NCBI RefSeq assembly: GCF_001190945.1
Contig: NZ_CP011112.1
Span: 4,774,001 to 4,838,000, forward strand
Length of the DNA: 64,000 bases
Direction: 5' to 3'
Origin: Luteipulveratus mongoliensis
GTDB lineage: Bacteria; Actinomycetota; Actinomycetes; Actinomycetales; Dermatophilaceae
In this document: in pieces, positions 54,002-63,302 of the stretch
How positions within the stretch are numbered: position 1 is the first letter of the stretch
How the letters are laid out: each line of letters begins with the position of its first letter
Position numbers and translations under genes: made by a program
The notes under the pieces: model-generated
The model's input: only the letters and a program-made list of their open reading frames with translations
Told to the model about the DNA's origin: nothing
The model's database searches: none

Positions 54002-55332
54002 GTCCAACGACTCCCCAGCTCAGGCGTGTAGCCGTGGCGTTCCAGGTCCTCGATGCAGGAGATGGGCGCGTGACTCACGGCCACGCCACTGGGGTCCAGC
54101 GAGAACACCTCGCTCGACAGCACGCGCTGGTCGATGCCCGTGACCTCGCGGATGCTCTCGATGCGGCGGGTCAGCGCGCCACCGGACTCGTAGTCGTTGT
54201 TCTTGCGCAGGAACACCACGAAGTTGATCGACCCGGAGATGAGCATGTGGGTGGCTTCGACCGGCAGTCGCTCATCGGCCTGAAGCGCATAGGTCGAGAT
54301 GCGGTTGAAGACCTCGAGCGAGGAGTTCGCGTGGATGGTCGACAGCGAACCGTCATTGCCCTGGCTCATCGCGTTGAGCATCGTGACGATCTCGTCGCCG
54401 AGAACCTCACCAACGATCACTCGACTCGGGTTCATACGCAACGACCGTCGTACGAGCTCAGCCATGGTGACCGCGCCGAGACCCTCCGAGTTGGGCAGGC
54501 GCTCCTCGAAGGCCACGACGTTGGGGTGCTTCTGCTCGAACTTGTCGAGGCCGAGCTCCAGTGCCCGCTCCACGGTGATGAGTCGCTCGTACGACGGGAT
54601 CTCGCCGGCGAGGGCGCGCAGCAAGGTCGTCTTGCCTGAGTTGGTCGATCCCGCGATCATCACGTTCTTGCGGGCGGCCACTGCCGCCTTGAGGAACCGA
54701 GCGACCTGCGGCGACATGGTGCCGGTGCCGACCAGGTCCTCGAGAGACACCGCCCCCAGGCGGGACCGGCGGATGGACAAGGACGGACGCTGGCAGACGC
54801 CCATGACGGCGGAGAGCCGTGAGCCGTCGGGCAGTCGCAGGTCGAGCTGAGGATTGGCCGAGTCGAACGGGCGCGAGGTGAGCCCGACATTGGCCGCCAG
54901 CACCTGAATCAACTCGACGAGCTCGTCATCACTGTCGGCGACGGGAGGAGCGAGCTCCTCACGACCGTCGGCATAGCCGACGAAGACCTTGTCGCACCCG
55001 TTGATGTCGATGTTTTCGACAGTGGGGTCGTCGAGGAGTGGCTGCAGCCGTCCGACCCCGAACAGGGCGGCGTGGATGGCCGCCGCCAGCTGCTCCTCCT
55101 GTAGCGCGTCAGGGGGCGTCGCTCCTCGGCTGATCTCGCCGCGCGCGTGGTCCTCAAGGATCTGCACGATGATCGAGCGGGCGAACTGACGCTCGTCCTC
55201 GGCAGTCATCGGCGGCCGGCCGGCCGCTTCATCAGCGCGGCGCTGCCGGTTGAGCCGGTCGGCGACCTGCCCTCGCAGCTGTCGGACGAGGTCGGTGTCG
55301 GGCAGGGCGGATCGGGTGGCGGACGTCGTCAC
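53998..55332 (-). CDS. tadA: Tad pilus secretion ATPase TadA/CpaF
   Basis: This 444-residue hexameric secretion ATPase powers Flp pilus assembly. It has an N-terminal helical domain and then GRLQPLLDDPTVENIDINGCDKVFVGYADG. The Walker A is GSTNSGKTTLLRAL, with RSLRMNPSRVIVGEVLGDEIVTMLNAMSQGNDGSLSTIHAN (Walker B and His box). The GTG start at 55332 overlaps the stop of the tadZ-like gene (GTGA). Confidence 0.95.
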   Translation of the reverse strand: MTTSATRSALPDTDLVRQLRGQVADRLNRQRRADEAAGRPPMTAEDERQFARSIIVQILEDHARGEISRGATPPDALQEEQLAAAIHAALFGVGRLQPLLDDPTVENIDINGCDKVFVGYADGREELAPPVADSDDELVELIQVLAANVGLTSRPFDSANPQLDLRLPDGSRLSAVMGVCQRPSLSIRRSRLGAVSLEDLVGTGTMSPQVARFLKAAVAARKNVMIAGSTNSGKTTLLRALAGEIPSYERLITVERALELGLDKFEQKHPNVVAFEERLPNSEGLGAVTMAELVRRSLRMNPSRVIVGEVLGDEIVTMLNAMSQGNDGSLSTIHANSSLEVFNRISTYALQADERLPVEATHMLISGSINFVVFLRKNNDYESGGALTRRIESIREVTGIDQRVLSSEVFSLDPSGVAVSHAPISCIEDLERHGYTPELGSRWT

Positions 55333-56498
55333 GACGAGCTCTTTCGCAGTCTGCGTGAACCGCTTGGCGGAGCGGGCGGTTGATCGGCCGGCGTAGCCGA
55401 CTCAGGCGGTGGCGCGGGCTCGTGCGTCGGCTCAGGCGCCGGATTGGCTTGGACCGTCGGAAGCCGGCTGGCCGTACGGCGGGACTGCCTCGTCTCACCC
55501 TGACCGACCGCGGGCGCGGGAGGCGGCGGCTGGCTCGGCTCGGGCGCAGCGGTCATCGCAGCCTCGATGGCCGCATCGACGGCAGCATCACTCTGGCTCT
55601 CAAACGGAGGTACGGTCACGCCCTCCGGGGCGGGACCGCTGTCTGCCTTTCCTCGGCGTCGCAGCCCCTTGCGCGCAGGTTTGGCGGGGACGTCGGCCGA
55701 GGGCGGGAGGTGGTCTGTGGCCGCTGGGTAGATGTGTGGTGACGGCACCGTCGAGTGCACACGGGCGACCACCTCGCGCCCGGAACGGACGAGCATCGTG
55801 CGCTCTGGGCGGCGAACCGGAAGGCCATCGAACATGCGTGCCGCCGGCGGGTCTTCCGCCAGCGACCCGAAGTCCACGAGCCAGTCGTGCGCGTGCAGCA
55901 ACGCGCGCGCGGTCGAATCGGTCTCGCGCTGGTCCTGCACATCGTGCACGACCACGAAACCCACTGCAGGCGATTGCCCATCCGGACCGATGAGCGCCTG
56001 CCGCAGGGCACCGAGCCGCTCCCGGGCGTGCACGATGCCGGTGACCTGCGGTCGTACGACACAGATCACCGTGTGAGAACGCTTGAGTAACGGCAGGTGG
56101 GTCGACCGGGAGTACGCCTGCCCCACGTCCGCGATGACGTCAGCCCCAGGGAGCTCGCCGAGGGCCCGGCCGATCTCGTCCCAGAGACTGCCGACCGCCT
56201 GCGCCTGCTCGGGACCGCCCAAGCCGGTCAGGACCCGCTGGCCGCCTTGAGCGATCTGGGTGTGCTCGAGCACGACGTCAGCAGCGAGGCCACGTCGAGC
56301 CAACGGCATCAGGCTGAGCACACCTCGGTCGGTACGCAGAGGTGTGCCTTCGTCGGACGGCAGACGAAGGGCGACGTCGCCGCCCATGGGGTCGGCGTCA
56401 ACGAGCACGCTCTCGCGGGGCCACAGGGCCGCGAACAACATCGCTGAGGTCGTCGCGCCGGGCGATCCCTTGGCCGACATCACGCTGATCAGAGCCAT
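55329..56498 (-). CDS. TadZ/CpaE-like MinD/ParA-type protein
   Basis: This 389-residue protein has a ParA/MinD-like N-terminal domain (MALISVMSAKGSPGATTSAM, VLVDADPMGGDVALRL, ADVIADVGQAYSRST) and a Pro/Ala-rich disordered C-terminus (about 265-389). The deviant Walker motif keeps the signature Lys (KGSPG), but Ala-Thr replaces the usual Gly-Lys-Thr, so nucleotide handling may differ. This form recurs in actinobacterial tad loci. It probably localises the pilus machine. The start is the ATG at 56498, 8 bases after cpaB. Confidence 0.87.
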   Translation of the reverse strand: MALISVMSAKGSPGATTSAMLFAALWPRESVLVDADPMGGDVALRLPSDEGTPLRTDRGVLSLMPLARRGLAADVVLEHTQIAQGGQRVLTGLGGPEQAQAVGSLWDEIGRALGELPGADVIADVGQAYSRSTHLPLLKRSHTVICVVRPQVTGIVHARERLGALRQALIGPDGQSPAVGFVVVHDVQDQRETDSTARALLHAHDWLVDFGSLAEDPPAARMFDGLPVRRPERTMLVRSGREVVARVHSTVPSPHIYPAATDHLPPSADVPAKPARKGLRRRGKADSGPAPEGVTVPPFESQSDAAVDAAIEAAMTAAPEPSQPPPPAPAVGQGETRQSRRTASRLPTVQANPAPEPTHEPAPPPESATPADQPPAPPSGSRRLRKSSS

Positions 56499-56506
56499 GA
56501 GAGTCC

Positions 56507-57202
56507 CTACTGGCCGATGAGATCGACCTGGGGCTTGGTGCCCTCGGGCAGCTGGGTGACGGCAAGCGTCCCCGCCGACGCGTTGGAGACCACCTCGCTC
56601 ACCTTCGCCGTGGGCACGAGCAGCGTGAGCCGGGTCGAGCCGTCCGACGTCGTTCCTGCTCCGGATGCTGACACGACGCGCGCGGAGACGAGAATCCTGG
56701 TGCCTGCGCGGCTGCTCGGGGTGTCCTGGCCGGCGCCGGCCTTGCCGGGCACGTAGTACGCAGCCACCACCGAGCCCGAGGTGATGCCCGAGAGGGACTG
56801 CGTCGCCGGAAGCACCACTCCGACCAGCTCCGCATTGTCCGGCGTCACACCCTGTGCCTGGAACATCTTGCCGTTGATGAGCGTGCCTCGCGGCACGCGC
56901 GTCGTGGAGTACGTCCCGACGAAGGCCGGCTTGCTGCTGGCATCGCTGACCAGGCCTGAATCGCTCGCTACCCGAGCGGTCGTGAGGTCGGCAGCAGTCA
57001 CCTTGTGGCCCACCGGGATGTCACGTGCCGCCACGAGGACGTCTGTGCGCTGCCCACTCCGATAAGCGATGAGGGCGCTGCCGAGGGCGCCGGCAAGGAC
57101 GAGGAGCAGCGCGAGCGCGGCCAGTGCGGGGCGCTTGTCGCGCCGTCGTACCGGTAGGCGGTTGGCCGATGCCGTGGTGGCTCGGTTGTCGACTTGAGTC
57201 AC
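56507..57202 (-). CDS. cpaB: SAF-domain pilus assembly protein, CpaB/RcpC-like
   Basis: This 231-residue protein has a basic cytoplasmic head and one membrane segment (RPALAALALLLVLAGALGSALIAY). A SAF-type domain follows (VLVAARDIPVGHKVTAADLTTARVASDSG ... VPRGTLINGKMFQAQGV), then a beta domain (GSVVAAYYVPGKAGAG ... RLTLLVPTAKVSEVVSNASAGTLAVTQLPEG). It is the first gene of the tad operon. The start is GTG 57202, with GGGGATGG upstream. The 179-base gap to the divergent amidohydrolase holds its promoter. Confidence 0.87.
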   Translation of the reverse strand: MTQVDNRATTASANRLPVRRRDKRPALAALALLLVLAGALGSALIAYRSGQRTDVLVAARDIPVGHKVTAADLTTARVASDSGLVSDASSKPAFVGTYSTTRVPRGTLINGKMFQAQGVTPDNAELVGVVLPATQSLSGITSGSVVAAYYVPGKAGAGQDTPSSRAGTRILVSARVVSASGAGTTSDGSTRLTLLVPTAKVSEVVSNASAGTLAVTQLPEGTKPQVDLIGQ

Positions 57203-57381
57203 GCGTCCATCCCCCAGTGCGGTCAGAATCGAGGTTCACCCCAGCAGTTCACACCGAGGCACAACCGCGCCGAGACTAACTGACGTCGTTCGCTGCCGGT
57301 CACTTGGCGAGACGGTGATCTTCGCGTCCGACAGGCGGGGTCCTACGATCGAGCGGACGACACCGCCAACGGGAGGTCTGC

Positions 57382-58986
57382 GTGCCGCGCGTTCTGTTCC
57401 GCCATCGGCGCATCATCACCGGTGGGTCCGAGTCCGCTCCGGTCACGGGTCTGCTCGTCGAAGGCGAGACGATCATCGCGACCGGCACCGCCGAGACGCT
57501 GGCCGCCGACGCTGACACGGTCGTCGACCTCCCTGGAGCCGCCGTCCTGCCCGGCCTGTACGACGCGCACATCCACACGGCCAACCTCGCCCGAGACCTC
57601 GTGTCGGTCGACATGCGCCGCGCCCGTTCCCTCGATGAGGCCCTCGACCTGCTCCGTACGCACGTCGCGGGTCTCCCCCAGGACGCCTGGATCTTCGGCG
57701 GGCGCTGGGACAGCAACAAGTGGCAGGGGTCGGGTCGACCTGACCGCTACGCCCTCGACCGAGTCGCGCCCGGCCGCAAGATCGCGCTCCCGAGTATCGA
57801 CGGCCACTCGATCTGGTCGAGCAGCGCCGCGCTCGCGGAGGTCGGCTACACCCGGGGCACCCCGGACCCGGCCGGCGGCCAGATCGTCCGCGACGAGCAC
57901 GGCGAGCCGACCGGCATCACCCGCGAGTCGGCCAACCAGCCCTTCCGGGCGGTCATGGACGACCCGTCCACCGACGCGCTCGACCCGTTGCTGCGGGCCT
58001 GCCAGAACGAGCTGCTCTCGGTCGGCCTGACCAGCATCCACGACATCGACGGCGAGGACTGCCGCGCGTCCTACCTGCGCATGAAGGACGCCGGCGACCT
58101 CGCGATCCGCGTGCACAAGGCCGTGCCGATCTATGCGCTCGAGCGGGCCATCGACGAGGGCCGGCGCACCGGCGACGGCGACGACTGGTTCAGCACCGGC
58201 CCGGTCAAGCTCTTCGGTGACGGCGCCTTGGGCTCGCACACCGCCTACCTGACCGATGCGTACAACGACTCTCCTGGCGACCGCGGCATCAGCGTGACGT
58301 CACCCGACGACCTGCTGCGCCTGACCCGCCTGGCCACTCGTGCGGGCATCGCCGTCGCGACCCACGCGATCGGCGACGCCGCGGCGGCGCAGGTGGTGGA
58401 CGCGTACGAGAAGGTCCTTGCTGAAGGCCCACTTCCGTTGCAGCCCAACGGGATTCCGCTCCGTCTGCGGATCGAGCACGCGCAGCACCTGCGCCCGACC
58501 GACATCGAGCGGATGGCTCGGCTCGGCATCGTCGCGTCGATGCAGCCGACCCACTGCACGAGCGACATCGACCTCGCGGACAAGCTGCTCGACGGACACG
58601 ACATCGCCTCCTACGCGTGGGCGACCTTGCTGCGTGCCGGCGTCCCGCTCGCGTTCGGTTCCGATGCTCCGGTCGAGGAGCCAGCGCCGATCGACGCGCT
58701 GTACGCAGCCGTATCGCGTCAGCGTCCCGACGGCACCCCGCCTGGCGGTTGGCAGCCGTCGGAGAGGCTGACCTTCGAGGAGGCGCTGGCTGCGCACACG
58801 GTTGGGTCGGCGTACGCCGCCGGGCAGGACGACCGCAAGGGTCGCCTCGTCGCGGGTCAGCTCGCCGACCTGGTCTGCGTGGATGCTGACCCGACCGACG
58901 ATCGCGATCCCACGATCGTCCGGGACCTGAACGTGCTGCTGACCATGGTCGGCGGCCAGACTCGGTGGGAAGCGCCAACCGGCTGA
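57382..58986 (+). CDS. Amidohydrolase family 3 protein (YtcJ-like)
   Basis: This 534-residue metal-dependent hydrolase has the first metal-ligand motif LYDAHIHTANLA (H63, H65), IDGHSIWSSSAAL, SIHDIDGED, KLFGDGALGSHTAYL, VATHAIGDAAA, RIEHAQHLRPTD, PTHCTSD and AFGSDAPVEEPAPIDALYAAVSR. This is the layout of YtcJ/N-acyl-D-aminoacylase-like enzymes. The substrate is unknown. The GTG at 57382 has GGGAGG upstream, and TACGAT (57342-57347) may be its -10. It is followed by an amino-acid importer, so hydrolysis of an imported amide is plausible. Confidence 0.88.
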   Translation: MPRVLFRHRRIITGGSESAPVTGLLVEGETIIATGTAETLAADADTVVDLPGAAVLPGLYDAHIHTANLARDLVSVDMRRARSLDEALDLLRTHVAGLPQDAWIFGGRWDSNKWQGSGRPDRYALDRVAPGRKIALPSIDGHSIWSSSAALAEVGYTRGTPDPAGGQIVRDEHGEPTGITRESANQPFRAVMDDPSTDALDPLLRACQNELLSVGLTSIHDIDGEDCRASYLRMKDAGDLAIRVHKAVPIYALERAIDEGRRTGDGDDWFSTGPVKLFGDGALGSHTAYLTDAYNDSPGDRGISVTSPDDLLRLTRLATRAGIAVATHAIGDAAAAQVVDAYEKVLAEGPLPLQPNGIPLRLRIEHAQHLRPTDIERMARLGIVASMQPTHCTSDIDLADKLLDGHDIASYAWATLLRAGVPLAFGSDAPVEEPAPIDALYAAVSRQRPDGTPPGGWQPSERLTFEEALAAHTVGSAYAAGQDDRKGRLVAGQLADLVCVDADPTDDRDPTIVRDLNVLLTMVGGQTRWEAPTG

Positions 58987-59004
58987 CAACAGGGGAGATT
59001 CGGC

Positions 59005-59958
59005 ATGCGGCATGACGTACGACCACTCGGAGTGGCGCTGGCCGCTGCGGCGCTGCTGCTGACCAGCGGGTGCGGGGCCCGACCGCTTAGCGAGCTCCAC
59101 GAGAGCGAGAGCGGCAAGCAGCAGGGGCCGGACACGGCACCGGCGGCCGACAAAGCCGCGTCGGTCATCAACGCGATCAAGCCCGACCCGGCTCTCACCG
59201 CTGCGCTGCCGTCGCGGATCCGGTCGAAGGGTCTGCGCATGTCGACCTCTGAGGGCTATCCGCCGATGGAGATGTTCGCGGCCGACCAGAAGACGATCGT
59301 GGGCCTCGACCCGTCGTTGGCGCGCGCGATCGCCCGGCGGCTCGGCGTACACATGACCGTCAGCAACGAGGACTTCAACGCGCAGATCCCGGGTCTGATC
59401 ACCAAGCGCTACGACATGGTGATGACGTCGATGACGGACAACCCCGAGCGCCAGCAGAAGGTCACGTTCGTCGACTACGTGCTGGCCGGCGCGGCGTACC
59501 TGGTCAAGAAGGGCAACCCGACCGGCATCCAGACGCCCGAAGATCTTTGCGGCAAAACGGTTTCCGTCGTCGACAACGGTTCGTCGCTGGAGCTGGCGAC
59601 GGGCTACGACAAGGCGTGCAAGGCCAAGAGCAAGCCGAAGATCAACGTCCTGAAGTTCCCTGGCGACCAGGACGCGCTGCTCGCGATGACGTCCGGTCGG
59701 GCGCAGGCCAACATCACCGACTACGTCGTCGCGGCGTTCCGGGCGAGCGACCCCAAGACCGGCAGCGAGGCGGTCCCGATCATCGGCACCGAGTCACCGT
59801 GGGGCATCGCCATGAACCCCACCGAGAAGCCGTTCATCGACACGGTGCGCAAGGCTCTGCAGTCACTGATCACCAGCGGTGACTACCAACGGATCCTCAA
59901 GGCGTGGAACCTCGACAAGCTCGCGGTGAAGTCCGCAGTCGTCAACGGCGGCAAGTGA
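59005..59958 (+). CDS. Amino-acid ABC transporter substrate-binding lipoprotein
   Basis: This 317-residue protein has a lipoprotein signal (LAAAALLLTSGC) and a PBP3-type (SBP_bac_3) binding fold: GLRMSTSEGYPPMEMFAADQKTIVGLDPSLARAIARRLG, ITKRYDMVMTSMTDNPERQQKVTFVDYV, GKTVSVVDNGSSLEL and SPWGIAMNPTEKPFIDTVRKALQSLITSGDYQRILKAWNL. It captures a polar amino acid or related compound outside the membrane. It is 18 bases after the amidohydrolase and 13 before the permease, so one operon. Confidence 0.92.
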   Translation: MRHDVRPLGVALAAAALLLTSGCGARPLSELHESESGKQQGPDTAPAADKAASVINAIKPDPALTAALPSRIRSKGLRMSTSEGYPPMEMFAADQKTIVGLDPSLARAIARRLGVHMTVSNEDFNAQIPGLITKRYDMVMTSMTDNPERQQKVTFVDYVLAGAAYLVKKGNPTGIQTPEDLCGKTVSVVDNGSSLELATGYDKACKAKSKPKINVLKFPGDQDALLAMTSGRAQANITDYVVAAFRASDPKTGSEAVPIIGTESPWGIAMNPTEKPFIDTVRKALQSLITSGDYQRILKAWNLDKLAVKSAVVNGGK

Positions 59959-59971
59959 CGGAGATGACGAG

Positions 59972-60912
59972 ATGACTACTCGCACAGCACCTTTCATCGA
60001 TGACACCGGATCGCAGGTGCCGGTCACGCGCGTCTTCCACTGGGGACGCTGGGCAGCCGGCACGATCTCGCTGCTCGTGGTCGGCTGGCTCGCCTGGCTG
60101 ATCATCCGCAACCCGCACCTGGACTGGGGCGAGGTCTGGAACTTCCTCTTCGACGGCAAGATCCTGTCGGGCGTCTGGGTGACGATCCAGATCTCGATCC
60201 TCGCGACCGTGGTCGGGCTCGTGCTCGGTGTGCTGCTCGCGATCATGCGGCTGGCGCACAACCCGGTGCTGCGCTCGCTGTCGTGGTTCTACATCTGGTT
60301 CTTCCGCGGGACACCGCTGATCGTGCAGCTGATCTTCTGGTACAACCTGGCGTTCCTGTTCCCGCACCTGATCCTGAAGATCCCGTTCACCGAGGTCGGC
60401 GTCTTCTGGGACACCAACCGGGTGATGACCGGCTTCACGGCCGCGATGCTCGGGCTGGGGCTCAACATGGCGGCCTACTTCGCCGAGACCGTACGCGCCG
60501 GCATCCAGGCGGTCGACGAGGGCCAGACGGACGCGGCGTACGCGATGGGCATGACTCCCGCGCAACGGATGCGCTACATCGTGCTCCCCCAGGCGCTGCG
60601 CATCATCATCCCGCCGACCGGCAACGAGTTCATCTCCATGCTGAAGACCACGTCGCTCGTCTACGTCGTGGCCGGCAACGACCTGATGACCAACGCCAGC
60701 CAGATCTACAAGACCAACAACCTGATCATGGAGCTGCTCATCGTGGCGAGCGCCTGGTACATGCTGATGACCGCCATCGCGACCTGGCTGCAGTCGCGGT
60801 TGGAGCGACGTTACGGCCGAGATGCCGTACGCCTGGTGCGAGGCGGTGGACTCACGGATCGCCTTCGCGGACAAGCGATTCCGGCCCGTCCCGTCGGCGA
60901 AGGAGCAGGCGC

Positions 60913-60916
<4 letters not shown>
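59972..60916 (+). CDS. Amino-acid ABC transporter permease (HisM/GlnP type)
   Basis: This 314-residue membrane subunit has segments including [41 protein letters not shown] and [11 protein letters not shown]. The polar amino-acid permease signature [17 protein letters not shown] and the cytoplasmic EAA-type loop [44 protein letters not shown] are clear. It seems to be the only permease, so it probably forms a homodimer. Its stop overlaps the ATPase start (ATGA). Confidence 0.95.
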
Positions 60917-61857
<941 letters not shown>

Positions 61858-61880
61858 CGTACGTCCAACCACGCTGTCCT

Positions 61881-61965
61881 CGACTACCCCGCCGTTCCTG
61901 ACACTGCCCTGGTGGAATGACTCGTCATGTCACCGAGGGCAGTGCGCGTTCCGGCGGGGTAGTCG
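61881..61965. repeat. Long three-part dyad between the ABC importer and nuoD-like gene
   Basis: Outer arms CGACTACCCCGCCG (61881-61894) and CGGCGGGGTAGTCG (61952-61965), middle arms ACTGCCCT (61903-61910) and AGGGCAGT (61936-61943), and inner arms ATGAC (61917-61921) and GTCAT (61924-61928) all share nearly the same centre. Unpaired stretches of 8 bases separate outer and middle arms. It could terminate the importer operon or be a small mobile repeat unlike the GGTCGAGTAG element. Confidence 0.75.
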
Positions 61966-61999
61966 GGTCCGGGCGAGCGGTCCTGGCAGACTGGCGCGC

Positions 62000-63166
62000 A
62001 TGACCCAGACGCCTCGTGAGCTCACCGTCGGCGTCGGCGCGGGCGGACTCGCGACGGCCGACATGGTGCTCAACATCGGGCCGCAGCATCCGGCGACCCA
62101 CGGCGTACTCCGCCTGCGCATCACCCTCGACGGCGAACGCATCCTCAAGGCCGAGCCGATCATCGGCTACATGCACCGCGGTGCCGAGAAGCTCTTCGAG
62201 GTCCGCGACTACCGCCAGATCCTGGTGCTGGCCAACCGGCACGACTGGCTGTCAGCGTTCAGCAACGAGATCGGGCTGGTGCTGACGGTCGAGCGAATGC
62301 TCGGCATGGACGTACCGGAGCGGGCGACCTGGACGCGCACCCTCATGGCCGAGCTCAACCGGGTGCTCAATCACCTGATGTTCCTCGGGTCCTACCCGCT
62401 GGAGCTCGGAGCGATCACGCCGATCTTCTACGCGTTCCGCGAGCGCGAGGAGCTGCAGGCCGTCATGGAGGAGATCTCCGGCGGCCGAATGCACTACATG
62501 TTCAACAGAGTTGGCGGTCTGCGCGATGACCTGCCGTCCGGCTGGCTCGGCCGCGTCGAGACGACCATCGACGACGTCCGCAAGCGACTGCCCGATCTCG
62601 AGAGCCTCATCGTCGGCAACGAGATCCTCCAGGCCCGCACCCGCGGAGTCGGCGTGCTCGACCAGGCGACCATCTCCTCGTACGGCGTCTCCGGGCCCAT
62701 CGCGCGTGCCTCCGGTCTCGACATCGACCTGCGGCGCGACCAGCCCTACCTGGCGTACGCCGACCTGTTCGGTCCCGAGGGACCTGGCCGGGTCGTGACA
62801 CGCACCGAGGGCGACTGTCAGGCGCGGCTGGAGGTGCTGCTGGAGCAGGTACACGTCAGCCTCGACATCGCCGAGCACTGCGTCGAGACGCTCCGTAGGC
62901 TCCCGCAAGGTCCGGTCAACGTGAAGCTGCCCAAGGTGCTGAAGGTGCCGGAGGGCCAGGACTACGTCGCCACCGAGAACCCGCTGGGGCTCAACGGCTA
63001 CTACCTCGTGTCACGCGGCGAGAAGACGCCGTGGCGGCTCAAGCTGCGGTCGGCGTCGTTCAACAACGTGGCCGTGCTGGGCGAGATCCTCGAGGGCTGC
63101 CTGCTGGCTGACATGGTCGCGATCCTCGGATCGATGTTCTTCGTCGTCGGAGACATCGATAAGTAG
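62000..63166 (+). CDS. Orphan NuoD-like protein (49-kDa/hydrogenase large-subunit family)
   Basis: This 388-residue protein has the NuoD core: [102 protein letters not shown] and a C-terminal [14 protein letters not shown]-like end ([15 protein letters not shown]). It is shorter than typical complex I NuoD, and no other nuo gene is in the window, so it is probably the stand-alone paralogue found in many actinobacteria. Its function is unknown. A methyltransferase of the NDUFAF7 type is at 22454-23431. The start is the ATG at 62000. Confidence 0.88.
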   Translation: MTQTPRELTVGVGAGGLATADMVLNIGPQHPATHGVLRLRITLDGERILKAEPIIGYMHRGAEKLFEVRDYRQILVLANRHDWLSAFSNEIGLVLTVERMLGMDVPERATWTRTLMAELNRVLNHLMFLGSYPLELGAITPIFYAFREREELQAVMEEISGGRMHYMFNRVGGLRDDLPSGWLGRVETTIDDVRKRLPDLESLIVGNEILQARTRGVGVLDQATISSYGVSGPIARASGLDIDLRRDQPYLAYADLFGPEGPGRVVTRTEGDCQARLEVLLEQVHVSLDIAEHCVETLRRLPQGPVNVKLPKVLKVPEGQDYVATENPLGLNGYYLVSRGEKTPWRLKLRSASFNNVAVLGEILEGCLLADMVAILGSMFFVVGDIDK

Positions 63167-63183
63167 TCGTTCACCCGGGAACC

Positions 63184-63208
63184 GTTCACAGGCCCAAGTT
63201 CTGTGAAC
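63184..63208 (+). terminator. Hairpin after the nuoD-like gene
   Basis: GTTCACAG (63184-63191) and CTGTGAAC (63201-63208) are perfectly complementary with a 9-base loop, 17 bases after the stop. It is probably a transcription stop or 3' protective hairpin; no T-run follows. Confidence 0.5.
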
Positions 63209-63237
63209 CGGCTGCGATCTAGGTCACACGATGCTTA

Positions 63238-63259
63238 CTTTGAGGTTACTTACTCAAAG
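63238..63259 (+). promoter_or_regulatory. Inverted repeat upstream of the secreted DUF6801-like gene
   Basis: CTTTGAG (63238-63244) and CTCAAAG (63253-63259) form a perfect 7-base dyad around GTTACTTA in an AT-richer stretch 44 bases before the start. Overlapping TTACTT/TTACTC words add a direct-repeat character. It is suitable as an operator for a TetR- or similar-family regulator, but no regulator gene is adjacent. Confidence 0.4.
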
Positions 63260-63302
63260 GTAGGTAGACGGGGGTCTGCCGCCTTCCTCAGCTAGGAGCA
63301 CC

